Shown: piece after piece, positions 8,469 to 16,229 of the stretch | Numbering within the stretch: the first letter of the stretch is position 1 | Layout: each line of letters begins with the position of its first letter | Assembly: GCF_037094685.1 (NCBI RefSeq) | Contig: NZ_CP146614.1 | Location: 5,952,001-6,016,000 of the forward strand | DNA length: 64,000 bases | Source of the DNA: Massilia sp. METH4 | GTDB lineage: Bacteria; Pseudomonadota; Gammaproteobacteria; Burkholderiales; Burkholderiaceae_D | Reading direction: 5' to 3' | Translations under genes and position numbers: made by a program | Notes under the pieces: model-generated | Seen by the model: only the letters and a program-made list of their open reading frames with translations | Told to the model about the DNA's origin: nothing | Databases searched by the model: none

Positions 8469-10313
8469 TTACGAGGCAAAGTGCCGCGCCAGGTGCCGCG
8501 CGAACGCCTCCGCCTCCATGAAGCCGATCACGCGCCCCCGCGGCACTTCCTTGCCTTCCCTGAACAGGATGATGCCGGGCGGTCCGAACAGGCCGAAGCG
8601 CTTCATCAGGGCGCGGTCCTCCTGGCTGTTGGCCGTCACGTCCACCTGCAGCAGGCGCACCTGCCGCATCCGCGCGGCGACCTGCGGCGCCGAAAAGGTA
8701 AAGCGTTCCATCTCCTTGCAGGAGACGCACCAGTCGGCATAGAAGTCCAGCATCACCGGGCCGGGATTCGCCGCCAGCACCTCTTCCAGTTCCGCCACGC
8801 TGCGGATGCGCTGGAAGCGCTGGTCCTCGCCCGTCTCGGCCGCCACTGCCGCGACGGGCCCGCCGCGCAGGTGGGCCAGCGGCTGCAGCACGTCCCGTCC
8901 CGCGCTGGCGGCGCCCAGCAGCTCGAACAGTCCCAGCGTGAACAGCACCAGCCCCAGCGTGCGGCCCAGGTAGCTGCGCAAGCCGGCGCCCGCGGCTACC
9001 GGCTCGAACACGCGCAGGAAAACGGCGCACAGCACGGCGAAGGCGCCCCACAGCGCCATGGCGACCGTGACCGGGAACACCGGCGACACCATCCAGATCG
9101 CCACCGCGATCAGCAGCAGCCCGAACACCCGCTTGACGGCGTTCATCCACGGGCCCGCGCGCGGCAGCAGGCTGCCGGCGGAGAGGCCGGTGAGCAGCAG
9201 CGGCACGCTCATGCCGGCGGCCATCGAGAACAGCGCCCAGCCGCCTGTCCATACGTCGCGCGTCTGGCTGATGTACAGCAGCGCACCGGCCAGCGGCCCG
9301 GCCACGCACGGGCCGACGATGAGGGCCGACACCGCGCCCATGGCGAACACCCCGGCATAGCGCCCGCCCCGGAAGCGGTTGCTGGTCTCGCTGAAGCGGC
9401 TCTGCAAGGCCGCTGGCAGCTGCAACTGGTACACGTCGAACATGGATAGCGCCAGCGCCACGAGCAGGCCGCCGAAGAGCAGCAGCACCCAGGGCTTCTG
9501 CAAGGCGCCCGCCAGCCCTTCGCCGGCCAGGCCCGCCGCCACGCCGAGCGCCGTGTACACGGCCGCCATGCCCAGGCTGTAGGCCAGCGCCAGGGAAAAT
9601 CCCCTGCCGCGCGAGATGCGGCCGCCGGCCGCATCGCCGCCGCCGACGATGATCGATGAAAGGATGGGCACCATCGGCAGCACGCAGGGCGTGAACGAGA
9701 GCAGCAGGCCGAACGCCAGGAAGGCCAGGCCGATGCGCCACGCGCTGCCGCTTTGCAGCGTGCGCTGGGCGAGCGAACTGTCGTCTTCCGGCGCCGCGGA
9801 GGCTTGCACAACGCGGGCTTGGACTGCATCGGCCGGGGTGGCCCCCGCGATGGCGGGGGCCGGGGCAGGGTCCACGGGAGCCAATGCGCCCGGCGCCGCC
9901 GGGTCGACGCGGAACGCCGCCTCCGCCGGCTGGTAGCACAGGCCCTTGTCCGCGCAACCCTGGTAGCCGATGCGCAGCGTGAATGGCGCCTGCGCCGCGC
10001 GCAAGGGCAGGTCCGCCACCAGGCGGCCGCCGTAGGTTTCCATCACCTTGTTGAAGTTGCTGTCGAACTTGCGCTGCCCGTTCGGGAGGATCGGCTGCCC
10101 CGTGTGTTCGCTGTCGAAGACGAGACGGTCGCGGTACAGGTGGTAGCCCGGCGCGATGATCCACGTGAGCCGCACGGTGCGGTCGGCGCGCAGTTCCGCG
10201 CCGAGCCGGAATGCCTGCTCCGGCGGCAGGAACGTGTCGGCGCCGGTCGCCGCACGCCAGGCGCCGCACAGCAGCAGGAGCGCCAGCATCAGCCATCGTG
10301 ACAAGTGCTTCAT
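8469..10313 (-). CDS. dsbD: Thiol:disulfide interchange protein DsbD
   Basis: This encodes 614 residues and is the last gene of a seven-gene operon. A signal peptide (residues 1-25) leads to the periplasmic alpha domain with its cysteine pair Cys120/Cys126 (GYQGCADKGLCYQP). The membrane beta domain has Cys210 in TPCVLPMVPIL and Cys336 in VGPCVAGPLAG. The C-terminal thioredoxin-like gamma domain carries Cys529-Val-Ser-Cys532. All six redox cysteines of DsbD are therefore present. It would pass electrons from cytoplasmic thioredoxin across the inner membrane to periplasmic acceptors. Its start overlaps the apbE stop by four bases (ATGA), so translation is probably coupled. The TlpA-like protein of the same operon is the obvious electron acceptor. 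Confidence 0.95.
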   Translation of the reverse strand: MKHLSRWLMLALLLLCGAWRAATGADTFLPPEQAFRLGAELRADRTVRLTWIIAPGYHLYRDRLVFDSEHTGQPILPNGQRKFDSNFNKVMETYGGRLVADLPLRAAQAPFTLRIGYQGCADKGLCYQPAEAAFRVDPAAPGALAPVDPAPAPAIAGATPADAVQARVVQASAAPEDDSSLAQRTLQSGSAWRIGLAFLAFGLLLSFTPCVLPMVPILSSIIVGGGDAAGGRISRGRGFSLALAYSLGMAAVYTALGVAAGLAGEGLAGALQKPWVLLLFGGLLVALALSMFDVYQLQLPAALQSRFSETSNRFRGGRYAGVFAMGAVSALIVGPCVAGPLAGALLYISQTRDVWTGGWALFSMAAGMSVPLLLTGLSAGSLLPRAGPWMNAVKRVFGLLLIAVAIWMVSPVFPVTVAMALWGAFAVLCAVFLRVFEPVAAGAGLRSYLGRTLGLVLFTLGLFELLGAASAGRDVLQPLAHLRGGPVAAVAAETGEDQRFQRIRSVAELEEVLAANPGPVMLDFYADWCVSCKEMERFTFSAPQVAARMRQVRLLQVDVTANSQEDRALMKRFGLFGPPGIILFREGKEVPRGRVIGFMEAEAFARHLARHFAS

Positions 10314-11221
10314 GCATATTCTCCCGATACCTTGTGGTGATAGGTTGCTCCCGCGCCGTCGATCGCGAACCAGCTCGCGCCGCTGGCGGCCAGGAAGGGC
10401 AAGGCGCCCTCCTCCTTCAGCATGGCGATCGTGGACACGCTGCCGGCCAGCACGGCCAGCGGCGCGAGCACGCTGACGGACCGCCAGTGTGACACCGGCA
10501 TCCCCGTGCGCGGGTTCAGGATGTGGCAATAGCGCCGCCCGCCGACCTCGATGTAGCGCTCGTAGTCGCCACTCGTCGCCAGCGCGCCCTGGCTTACGGC
10601 GATGCTGGCGGCGATGCCTTCCGGATCGCGCGGGTCCTGGATGCCGATCTGCCAGGGCTGCCCGTCAGGCTGCGGGCCGAGGAAGCGCATGTCGCCGCCC
10701 AGGTTCACATAGCCGTGGCGTATCCCCCTGCGCAGCAGCAGCGCGGCGGCGCGATCGGCCGCATACTCCTTGCCGAAGCCGCCGAAGTCGATTTCCATGC
10801 CGGCACGCGGCAGCATCACGTGCCGGCCGACACGGCGCACCGACGGCCAGTCCACCAGCGCGCGCGTGGCCGCCAGCACCGCCGGATCGGGCAGCCGCGG
10901 CTGGCGGAAATCCCAGGCGCGCCGCAGCACGCCCGAAGTGATGTCGAACAGCCCATCGCTCGTGCGGTACAGGTGATCCGCATAGGCGAGCAGCTGGCAG
11001 GCCACGTCGTCGCACTCGACGAAGTCGCGGCCGGCAGCCGCGTTGATGCGGCTGACGATGCTGTCGGCACGGTAGCGCGAATAGTCCGCCTCGATGCCCT
11101 GCACATCGGCGATGGCCTCGCGCGCCACCTGCCCGGCGATATGCGCGTCCGGCGCAGCCAGCCTGATCTCGCAGGGGCTGGCCATGGCGCGGAAGGGAAA
11201 GCGATAGACCGGCGCTACCAT
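10310..11221 (-). CDS. apbE: FAD:protein FMN transferase (ApbE family)
   Basis: This encodes 303 residues, somewhat shorter than the usual 330-350. The start is ATG 11221, which overlaps the end of the DUF3570 gene by seven bases. Family landmarks are present: FRAMASPCEIRL near the N-terminus, GMEIDFGGFGKEYAADRA, YVNLGGDMRFLG and SGDYERY followed by YCHILNPRTGMPV. ApbE enzymes attach FMN from FAD through a phosphodiester bond to Ser/Thr of exported redox proteins. No lipobox or clear signal peptide is visible from the chosen start, so location is uncertain; most ApbE proteins work outside the cytoplasm. No NqrC, RnfG or FMN_bind protein is encoded nearby, so the target should be another operon member. 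Confidence 0.93.
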   Translation of the reverse strand: MVAPVYRFPFRAMASPCEIRLAAPDAHIAGQVAREAIADVQGIEADYSRYRADSIVSRINAAAGRDFVECDDVACQLLAYADHLYRTSDGLFDITSGVLRRAWDFRQPRLPDPAVLAATRALVDWPSVRRVGRHVMLPRAGMEIDFGGFGKEYAADRAAALLLRRGIRHGYVNLGGDMRFLGPQPDGQPWQIGIQDPRDPEGIAASIAVSQGALATSGDYERYIEVGGRRYCHILNPRTGMPVSHWRSVSVLAPLAVLAGSVSTIAMLKEEGALPFLAASGASWFAIDGAGATYHHKVSGEYA

Positions 11222-12378
11222 TGCCGTGTCACTCCAAGCTGGATCGTGCGGGCGCGATATGGCGCCAGGCCCGGGCTGCCGTGGCCGAACACGCGCCAGG
11301 CGCCGCGCTGTTCGTAGGCCTCGACCTTCAAGTCGACGGTCCACAGCTTGCCGATCCTGCGCGCCACCTTCAGGCCAACGGTCACGGCGCCAAAGCCGGC
11401 CAGGCGCTGGTCGGCCGACGAGAAGCGGCCGGGGTTGGCGGCGAAACCGGGCGGCAGCGGCTCGCCCAGCACGCTGTCGTAGACGGGGTCGTAGTAGAAC
11501 GACGCCGCCCGCTGCGTGTACAGCCGCAGTTCCGGCACCACCGTCCAGTCGCTGCCGATCGGTTGCACGTACTCGGCGCCCAGCGTGTGCGCGCGGATGT
11601 CGAAGGAATCGCTGTAGTACCGGTAGCTCAGGCGGCTGGTGCCGCCGGTGCCGTCCAGGAAGTGGTTCCAGCGCAGCAGCACGGTATTCTGCCGCCGCGA
11701 GCGCGGCCGGTTGTCGAACAGTTTATAGGGATCGCTGTAGTAGCCGCTGCCGTTGGTGCGCGTGAGCGTGAGCTGGCCGATGTCGTTCGGCGTCAGCACC
11801 CGCGTCACCCCGGCCAGCACGCTGACGGTGCGCTTGCGCTCGCGCTCGACGATGCGGTTGACCGGATCGATGCGGTCGCGGCTGCCCGCCAGGCCGAATG
11901 CCCACGTGGTGTTGTTATCCTCGCTGGACACGGTGCCGTTCAGCGACAGCGCGCGCGACACGTAGTCGTGCTCCGTCGAATAGGCGGCGCCGGCCGTCAG
12001 CGTGCCGCGCCGGAAGTAACGCGTGACGCTGGCATCGCCCGCCTTGCGGTAGTCGCTCATGCGCGAGGCGCCCGAGACGGCGGTGTGGTAGCGCGGCGTG
12101 GCGCCCGAGACGTCGTCCGCCGTCAGCGTGCCTTCAACCGACCAGTCGCCGGCGATCGGTGCCACCACGGCGATCGAGGGCGCGTGCACGCGCACGCGGT
12201 CGAAGCCGGGCTGGCGGTCCGCATAGTCGAGATAGCGCAGGCTCACGCTGCCGTGTTCGGGCGGCGTCTGCGCCTGCGCGTGCACGCCGGGCAGCAGCAG
12301 CGCGGCGGCGAGCAGCGATGTGGCCAGGGAATCGGCCACGGAATCGGGCTCGCGGGAAGGCTGGAGAGGTGTCGTCAT
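11215..12378 (-). CDS. DUF3570 domain protein, predicted outer-membrane barrel
   Basis: This encodes 387 residues with a strong ribosome site (GAGGAGGGG) before ATG 12378. A signal peptide ends near residue 36 (HAQAQ). The mature part alternates polar and hydrophobic residues as in a beta-barrel (TSRLSYRYYSDSFDIRAHT, VVPELRLYTQRAASFYYD) and ends in Trp, close to the aromatic terminus of outer-membrane proteins. It matches the DUF3570 family, whose function is unknown to me. Two short motifs stand out: SGAT at 91-94 preceded by DDV, and SGAS at 102-105. They resemble the S-G-A-T site that ApbE flavinylates in NqrC/RnfG proteins. The gene directly precedes apbE and follows the DUF4266 gene by nine bases. 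Confidence 0.85.
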   Translation of the reverse strand: MTTPLQPSREPDSVADSLATSLLAAALLLPGVHAQAQTPPEHGSVSLRYLDYADRQPGFDRVRVHAPSIAVVAPIAGDWSVEGTLTADDVSGATPRYHTAVSGASRMSDYRKAGDASVTRYFRRGTLTAGAAYSTEHDYVSRALSLNGTVSSEDNNTTWAFGLAGSRDRIDPVNRIVERERKRTVSVLAGVTRVLTPNDIGQLTLTRTNGSGYYSDPYKLFDNRPRSRRQNTVLLRWNHFLDGTGGTSRLSYRYYSDSFDIRAHTLGAEYVQPIGSDWTVVPELRLYTQRAASFYYDPVYDSVLGEPLPPGFAANPGRFSSADQRLAGFGAVTVGLKVARRIGKLWTVDLKVEAYEQRGAWRVFGHGSPGLAPYRARTIQLGVTRQW

Positions 12379-12387
12379 GTCCCCTCC

Positions 12388-12603
12388 TCAATTGCAGCCG
12401 CAGCCGCCACCACCCACGCCGCTGCCGCCGGAAGCGGCTTCGCGGCTGGTATAGATATGCTCGGCGTAGCGGGTCTCGAGCAGGTCGCCGCCGAAGGTCA
12501 TTTCCGGCCTGGCCAGCTTGCCCTTTTCCCACGGCTGCACGGTGCCGCAGCCGGACAGCGCGGCGAGCCCCGCGCACAACGCGAGCGCGGCCGGCGCTTT
12601 CAT
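12388..12603 (-). CDS. DUF4266 small lipoprotein
   Basis: This encodes 71 residues. A lipoprotein signal ends in LSGC (Cys19), so the mature protein of about 53 residues would be lipid-anchored. The mature part has the DUF4266 pattern: VQPWEKGKLARPEM, then THYTS-like IYTSREA, and a glycine-rich end closing with GGGGCGCN. The two C-terminal cysteines separated by one glycine could bind a metal or form a thiol pair served by the TlpA/DsbD system; this is inference. Its ATG overlaps the end of the thioredoxin gene by four bases. The family usually occurs beside DUF3570 and ApbE genes (recalled), and does so here. Confidence 0.85.
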   Translation of the reverse strand: MKAPAALALCAGLAALSGCGTVQPWEKGKLARPEMTFGGDLLETRYAEHIYTSREAASGGSGVGGGGCGCN

Positions 12604-13103
12604 TTGCCTTCTCCCAGCGCCGCCACGATGCGTTTTTCCAGCTCGGCGCGGTCGGCCGCCTTGAAGCCGGCATGCTCGAACAGCACCTTGCCGTCCGGCC
12701 CCACCAGCACGCTGCTGGGCATCCCCTTGATGCCGTAGGCGCGCGGCGTCGCACCGGCCGGGTCGAACGCGATCGGGAATTGCGCCGGGTTTTCGGCCAG
12801 GAAGCGCCGGGCGTCGTCCGCCTTCGCGTCGAGGTTCACGCCGACGACCTGCAGGCCGCGCGCGCCGTAGCGCGCCTGCATCTCGTTCATCCAGGGGAAG
12901 GACTGGCGGCACGGACCGCACCAGGATGCCCAGAAATCCACGTACACCACCTTGCCCCGGTACCTGCCCAGCTGCACCGGGCCATCCTTGCCCGCCAGCT
13001 CGAATTGCGGCGCCGGGGCACCCGGCTCCAGCGCCCAGGCGCCGCTGCTCGCCAGCCCCAGCGCCAACGCGGCGCTCAGCTTCCACTTCACGATCCATCT
13101 CAT
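12600..13103 (-). CDS. TlpA/ResA-like thiol-disulfide protein
   Basis: This encodes 167 residues. A signal peptide of about 24 residues is followed by a single thioredoxin fold of the TlpA-like (AhpC/TSA-related) type: PAPQFELAGKDG, then VVYVDFWASWCGPCRQSFP with redox cysteines 62 and 65, VNLDAKADDARRFL, and the cis-proline loop KGMPSSVLVGPDG. It should be a periplasmic thiol reductase fed by DsbD and acting on apocytochrome c heme-site cysteines or other operon proteins. Its start overlaps the stop of the heme c protein gene by four bases, which fits a job in keeping the CxxCH site of that protein reduced. Confidence 0.92.
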   Translation of the reverse strand: MRWIVKWKLSAALALGLASSGAWALEPGAPAPQFELAGKDGPVQLGRYRGKVVYVDFWASWCGPCRQSFPWMNEMQARYGARGLQVVGVNLDAKADDARRFLAENPAQFPIAFDPAGATPRAYGIKGMPSSVLVGPDGKVLFEHAGFKAADRAELEKRIVAALGEGK

Positions 13104-15268
13104 GACTGCACCTCCTGTTTGCGGGAAAACCTGCGCCATGCGAGCACGGCGATCGACAGGGCGACGAGCAGGGCCAGCACCGGGTCGTTGCCGCTGCTGG
13201 CCGCGGAGCACCCGCTGCCGCCGTTGTTCTGCGGCGTTGCCGGCACCGGCACCGCGGGCACGTTGCCCCTGCCGCTGAGCGCCACGGTCAATGGTGTGCC
13301 GCCCTCCGCGGCCAGCTCCATGGCGCCGCCGGCGTCGCCAGCGGTGGCGGGCGCGAAGCGCACCACCAGTTCGCAGGCCGCGCCGGGTTGCAAGGTGAAC
13401 GGGAATGCCGCGCACGCGCCGCTGTCGGGCTGCAGCGAGAACGGGCCAGTGAAGGCCGCTGCCGTCAGCACGGCGGGATTGCCGCCGCCGTTCGTGACGG
13501 TGATGCGGCGCGTCGGGGCCGTGCCGTTGACGTCGGCGCCGCCGAACTCGAGGCTTTGCGGATTCACCGTCAGCATCGGCACCGGCACGGCCACCCCGGT
13601 ACCCGCCAACGCCACGGTGAACTGCTTGCCGCCATCGGTGACGAGCATCAGGGTCGCGGCGCGCTGGCCGGCCGCGGCCGGGCGGAAGGCGATCTCGATG
13701 GTGCATCCGGCACCCGGACTGACCGTCACGTTGGCTCCGCAGTTGCCGGCCAGCGCGAAGTCGGCGGCGGCGCCATCGAGCACCAGCGAGGCGACCTTCA
13801 ATGCGGCCGTGCCGTTGTTGGCCAATGTGAGGGTATGGATGGCGGAAGCTTGCCCGACCCGCGTATCGGCGAAAGCGATCGGTCCCGCTTCGGAGAGCGC
13901 CGGTTGCGCCATCGGCGCGGTCGTGCCGCTGCCGCTGACGGCCACCTGCATCGCGGCCGCGTTCGACGCCACGGCCAGTGTCGCCGCCACCGCGCCTTCC
14001 GTGGCCGGCGCGAAGGCCAGGGTGACGGTGCAACTGGCGGCCACGGCCAGCGTGGCGCCGCAGGTCTGATCCGCGATGGTCACGGATGGCGCACCGGTGA
14101 CGCCGATGCTGTTCAGGGTGAGCGTCACATTGCCCGTGTTGGCCAGCGTGACGGCCTGGCGCGCGGCCGGGCCCCCGATGGTTTGCGCACCGAACGCCAC
14201 CGCGGAAGGATTGGCGGCGATCGCCGGCGCCGGTGCCGCGACGGTGCCGCCGAGGGCAACCGACACGGTGCCGTTCGATGCGTTCGAGGCAAGCGAAAGC
14301 GTGCCGCTGAAGGGACCGGCCGCCGTGGCGGTCGCGGTGACGGTTACCGTGCAGCTGCCGCCGGCCGGCACGGGCGACGCCGCGCCGCAGGTGCCGCCCA
14401 GGGTGAACACGCCCGGGTTGGCACCGCCGACCGCAATCGCGGTGAAAGCCACGGCGGCCGCGCCGGTGTTGGTGACGGTGATCGTGCGCGCGGGCGACGC
14501 GACACCGGAGACGAGCGCCCCGAAGTCGACGGCATTGGCCGACAGCGCGATGGAACCCTGTGCCACCGCGTTGCCGGTGCCGGTGAGTGCGACGGAACTG
14601 GAGCCCCCGGTGGCGTTGTGCGTGATGACGAGCGAGGCATTGCGCGCACCCGTCGCGGAGGGCTGGAACCCGACCTGGATCGTGCAGCTGGCCCCCGCGG
14701 CGACCGCGGCGCCATTGGCGCACGTGCCACCGCTGATCGCATAGTCGCCCGCCGCAGTGCCGGAGAGCGACAGCGTGCCGATGTTCAAGGCCGCGGTGCC
14801 GGTATTGGACAGCGTGGCCGCAAGCGGACTGGCGGCCTGGCCCACCGCGGTGGCCGCGAAGCTCAGCGCGGCCGGATTCACCGAGGCCACCGGGCTTGCC
14901 GTCACGTTCGGGTTGCCGATGAACGCCGCCAGGTCCTCGATCTGGGCGGCCGTGAAGCGCCCGTTGTACAGCGTGCCCATGCCGCCCCGGTTGGCGGCGA
15001 TGGCCGCGCTGATCACGCCGGGATTGTTCGCCGCCGCCAGGATGCCGCTCACATTGTTCGCCGGCGAGGGACCGTGGCAGGTCGTGCAGGAAGTGCCGCC
15101 GCCGGTCGGCCCGTTCAGGTACAGGTTCTTGCCGTTCAGCGCATCGGCCGCGTGCGCGGGCACGACGGCGGCCAGCCATGCCGGCAATGCGAGCAATGCC
15201 AGCAGCGGGATGGGATGGATGCGCAGCCAGCCGGGCCAGGATGTGAGACTGCGATGCAAGCCGTTCAT
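13100..15268 (-). CDS. Heme c / choice-of-anchor D protein with JDVT-CTERM-like sorting tail
   Basis: This encodes 722 residues. A signal peptide ends near residue 40 (PAHA). A small cytochrome c domain follows, with heme motif CTTCH at 61-65 and a likely axial Met97 (NRGGMGTLYNGRFT) before FTAAQIEDLAAFIG. From about 110 to 670 there are roughly five choice-of-anchor D (ASPM/HYDIN-like) repeats of about 105 residues, each with a LSF or VDFG strand, TLSNTGTAAL- or TVTNTGAAAV-like strand, a cysteine pair and F.P...G. The C-terminus has GGSGC (Cys687), a hydrophobic segment of about 16 residues and the basic cluster WRRFSRK. This fits JDVT-CTERM-type sorting signals processed by the protease encoded 15 bases upstream. 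I infer a surface-bound electron carrier. Confidence 0.85.
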   Translation of the reverse strand: MNGLHRSLTSWPGWLRIHPIPLLALLALPAWLAAVVPAHAADALNGKNLYLNGPTGGGTSCTTCHGPSPANNVSGILAAANNPGVISAAIAANRGGMGTLYNGRFTAAQIEDLAAFIGNPNVTASPVASVNPAALSFAATAVGQAASPLAATLSNTGTAALNIGTLSLSGTAAGDYAISGGTCANGAAVAAGASCTIQVGFQPSATGARNASLVITHNATGGSSSVALTGTGNAVAQGSIALSANAVDFGALVSGVASPARTITVTNTGAAAVAFTAIAVGGANPGVFTLGGTCGAASPVPAGGSCTVTVTATATAAGPFSGTLSLASNASNGTVSVALGGTVAAPAPAIAANPSAVAFGAQTIGGPAARQAVTLANTGNVTLTLNSIGVTGAPSVTIADQTCGATLAVAASCTVTLAFAPATEGAVAATLAVASNAAAMQVAVSGSGTTAPMAQPALSEAGPIAFADTRVGQASAIHTLTLANNGTAALKVASLVLDGAAADFALAGNCGANVTVSPGAGCTIEIAFRPAAAGQRAATLMLVTDGGKQFTVALAGTGVAVPVPMLTVNPQSLEFGGADVNGTAPTRRITVTNGGGNPAVLTAAAFTGPFSLQPDSGACAAFPFTLQPGAACELVVRFAPATAGDAGGAMELAAEGGTPLTVALSGRGNVPAVPVPATPQNNGGSGCSAASSGNDPVLALLVALSIAVLAWRRFSRKQEVQS

Positions 15269-15283
15269 ATGCCTCCTCGATGT

Positions 15284-15655
15284 CTAGGGCGCACAGCCAC
15301 CAATGGCCAGTGCGTTGAAACCGCAGTGCAGCAGCGCGCACGCCCGCCAGTCGCGCGTACGCTGGTAGAGCAAGGCCAGCACCAGCCCGGGTGGCAGCAC
15401 CAGCAGTGCCGCGAGCCATCCCGAGCCGAGATGCAGCAGGCCGAAGGCGGCGGCCGACCACACGGGCGGGGCCAGGCTACCCGGCCCAGCCGGGCAAGGC
15501 CGGCGCCGGATCAGCCATTCCTGCAAGCCGGCGCGCATCACCCACTCCTCCAGCAACGGCGCCACCAGCAGCAGGCGGGCAAGGGTGGCCGTGTCGGGCG
15601 CGGCCAGCTGCGTGCCACAGATGAGCGATCCGGCATGGAGGGCGAGCAGGGGCAT
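15284..15655 (-). CDS. mrtJ: JDVT-CTERM system glutamic-type intramembrane protease (CPBP/ABI family)
   Basis: This encodes 123 residues. ATG 15655 is the only possible usual start, because an in-frame TAA lies 14 codons upstream with no other start codon between. Three or four hydrophobic segments are visible. The CPBP/ABI protease signatures are all present: EE-x3-R (Glu36, Glu37, Arg41), F-x3-H (Phe71, His75) and H-x3-N (His110, Asn114). Short CPBP proteins of this sort act as C-terminal sorting proteases (MrtJ and relatives). They cleave a tail made of a Gly/Cys motif, a membrane helix and basic residues. The next gene encodes exactly such a tail, so the pair is probably enzyme and dedicated substrate. 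The symbol rests on that context rather than on a profile search. Confidence 0.75.
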   Translation of the reverse strand: MPLLALHAGSLICGTQLAAPDTATLARLLLVAPLLEEWVMRAGLQEWLIRRRPCPAGPGSLAPPVWSAAAFGLLHLGSGWLAALLVLPPGLVLALLYQRTRDWRACALLHCGFNALAIGGCAP

Positions 15656-15744
15656 GGCAGCGACCTTGGCGGGCCGGGTGGTGGACGACGCCCGTTAATC
15701 CCGGCCTGCGGCGTGGCGGTTCAATCACGGTGCGAATTCATGGG

Positions 15745-15783
15745 TAGGCAACGGCGTGCCCATGTTCTATATTGGGAATTCCC
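15745..15783 (+). promoter_or_regulatory. Promoter and GGGAATTCCC palindrome before the 124-aa gene
   Basis: TAGGCA at 15745-15750 and TATATT at 15768-15773 are spaced 17 bases apart and predict a start near 15780. A perfect ten-base palindrome GGGAATTCCC at 15774-15783 overlaps that start point and could be an operator. The divergent mrtJ gene begins about 90 bases to the left. Confidence 0.5.
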
Positions 15784-15848
15784 CCACCGGGGAGTACTGC
15801 CATGAGCGCCGAAGCCGCGTGCCTGTTCGCCAACGTCAGGAGGAAGCC

Positions 15849-16223
15849 ATGCCTACCAAAATCGTCGATCTGTCCGCCCGCTCGGAGATCATCCGGGACG
15901 AACCGTTCCACGTGCACTTCTGGGAATGCACGCCGGACGAATACCTGAAATTCCTGGGCGACTCGCGCGGCTTCCTGAAGAGGTTGGGTATCGACATCCC
16001 GCGCAACTGCAGGATCGAGACCACGATCGAGAACCACGACTGGCTCAGTGAACACGCGCCGGACTTCCGGTCGTCCAATGGCACCATCATCTGCAACGTC
16101 GGCGGCGGCAATGTCGCCCGCGAGGTGTACCGTATCGTCAGCTATGCCCACGACGAGTCCACGGTCGGGCAATTCAAGAAAAAGCTCCTGCATGATCCCG
16201 ATGAGCAGCACGTCCGGGATTGA
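15849..16223 (+). CDS. Hypothetical protein with NHLP-leader-like segment
   Basis: This encodes 124 residues; AGGAGG lies six bases before the chosen ATG. I do not recognise a definite family. Residues 38-62 (EYLKFLGDSRGFLKRLG, then IDIPRNCRIETTIEN) resemble the nitrile-hydratase-like leader peptide of RiPP precursors, which has a helix, L..DP...L..FG..IP and a following strand. Beyond it come ICNVGGGNVAREVYRI and a charged tail ending KKKLLHDPDEQHVRD. There is no Cys/Ser/Thr-rich core, which argues against a classic precursor. No signal peptide or membrane segment is present. It is followed after six bases by the cyclase-family gene, so the two are almost certainly co-translated. An orphan nitrile-hydratase-like domain protein is an alternative. 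Confidence 0.55.
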   Translation: MPTKIVDLSARSEIIRDEPFHVHFWECTPDEYLKFLGDSRGFLKRLGIDIPRNCRIETTIENHDWLSEHAPDFRSSNGTIICNVGGGNVAREVYRIVSYAHDESTVGQFKKKLLHDPDEQHVRD

Positions 16224-16229
16224 GGCGGG

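Noticed and set aside
10310-11344. A longer start for apbE at 11344.
   Set aside because: It would overlap the DUF3570 gene by 130 bases; the family start lies at 11221 with a seven-base overlap.
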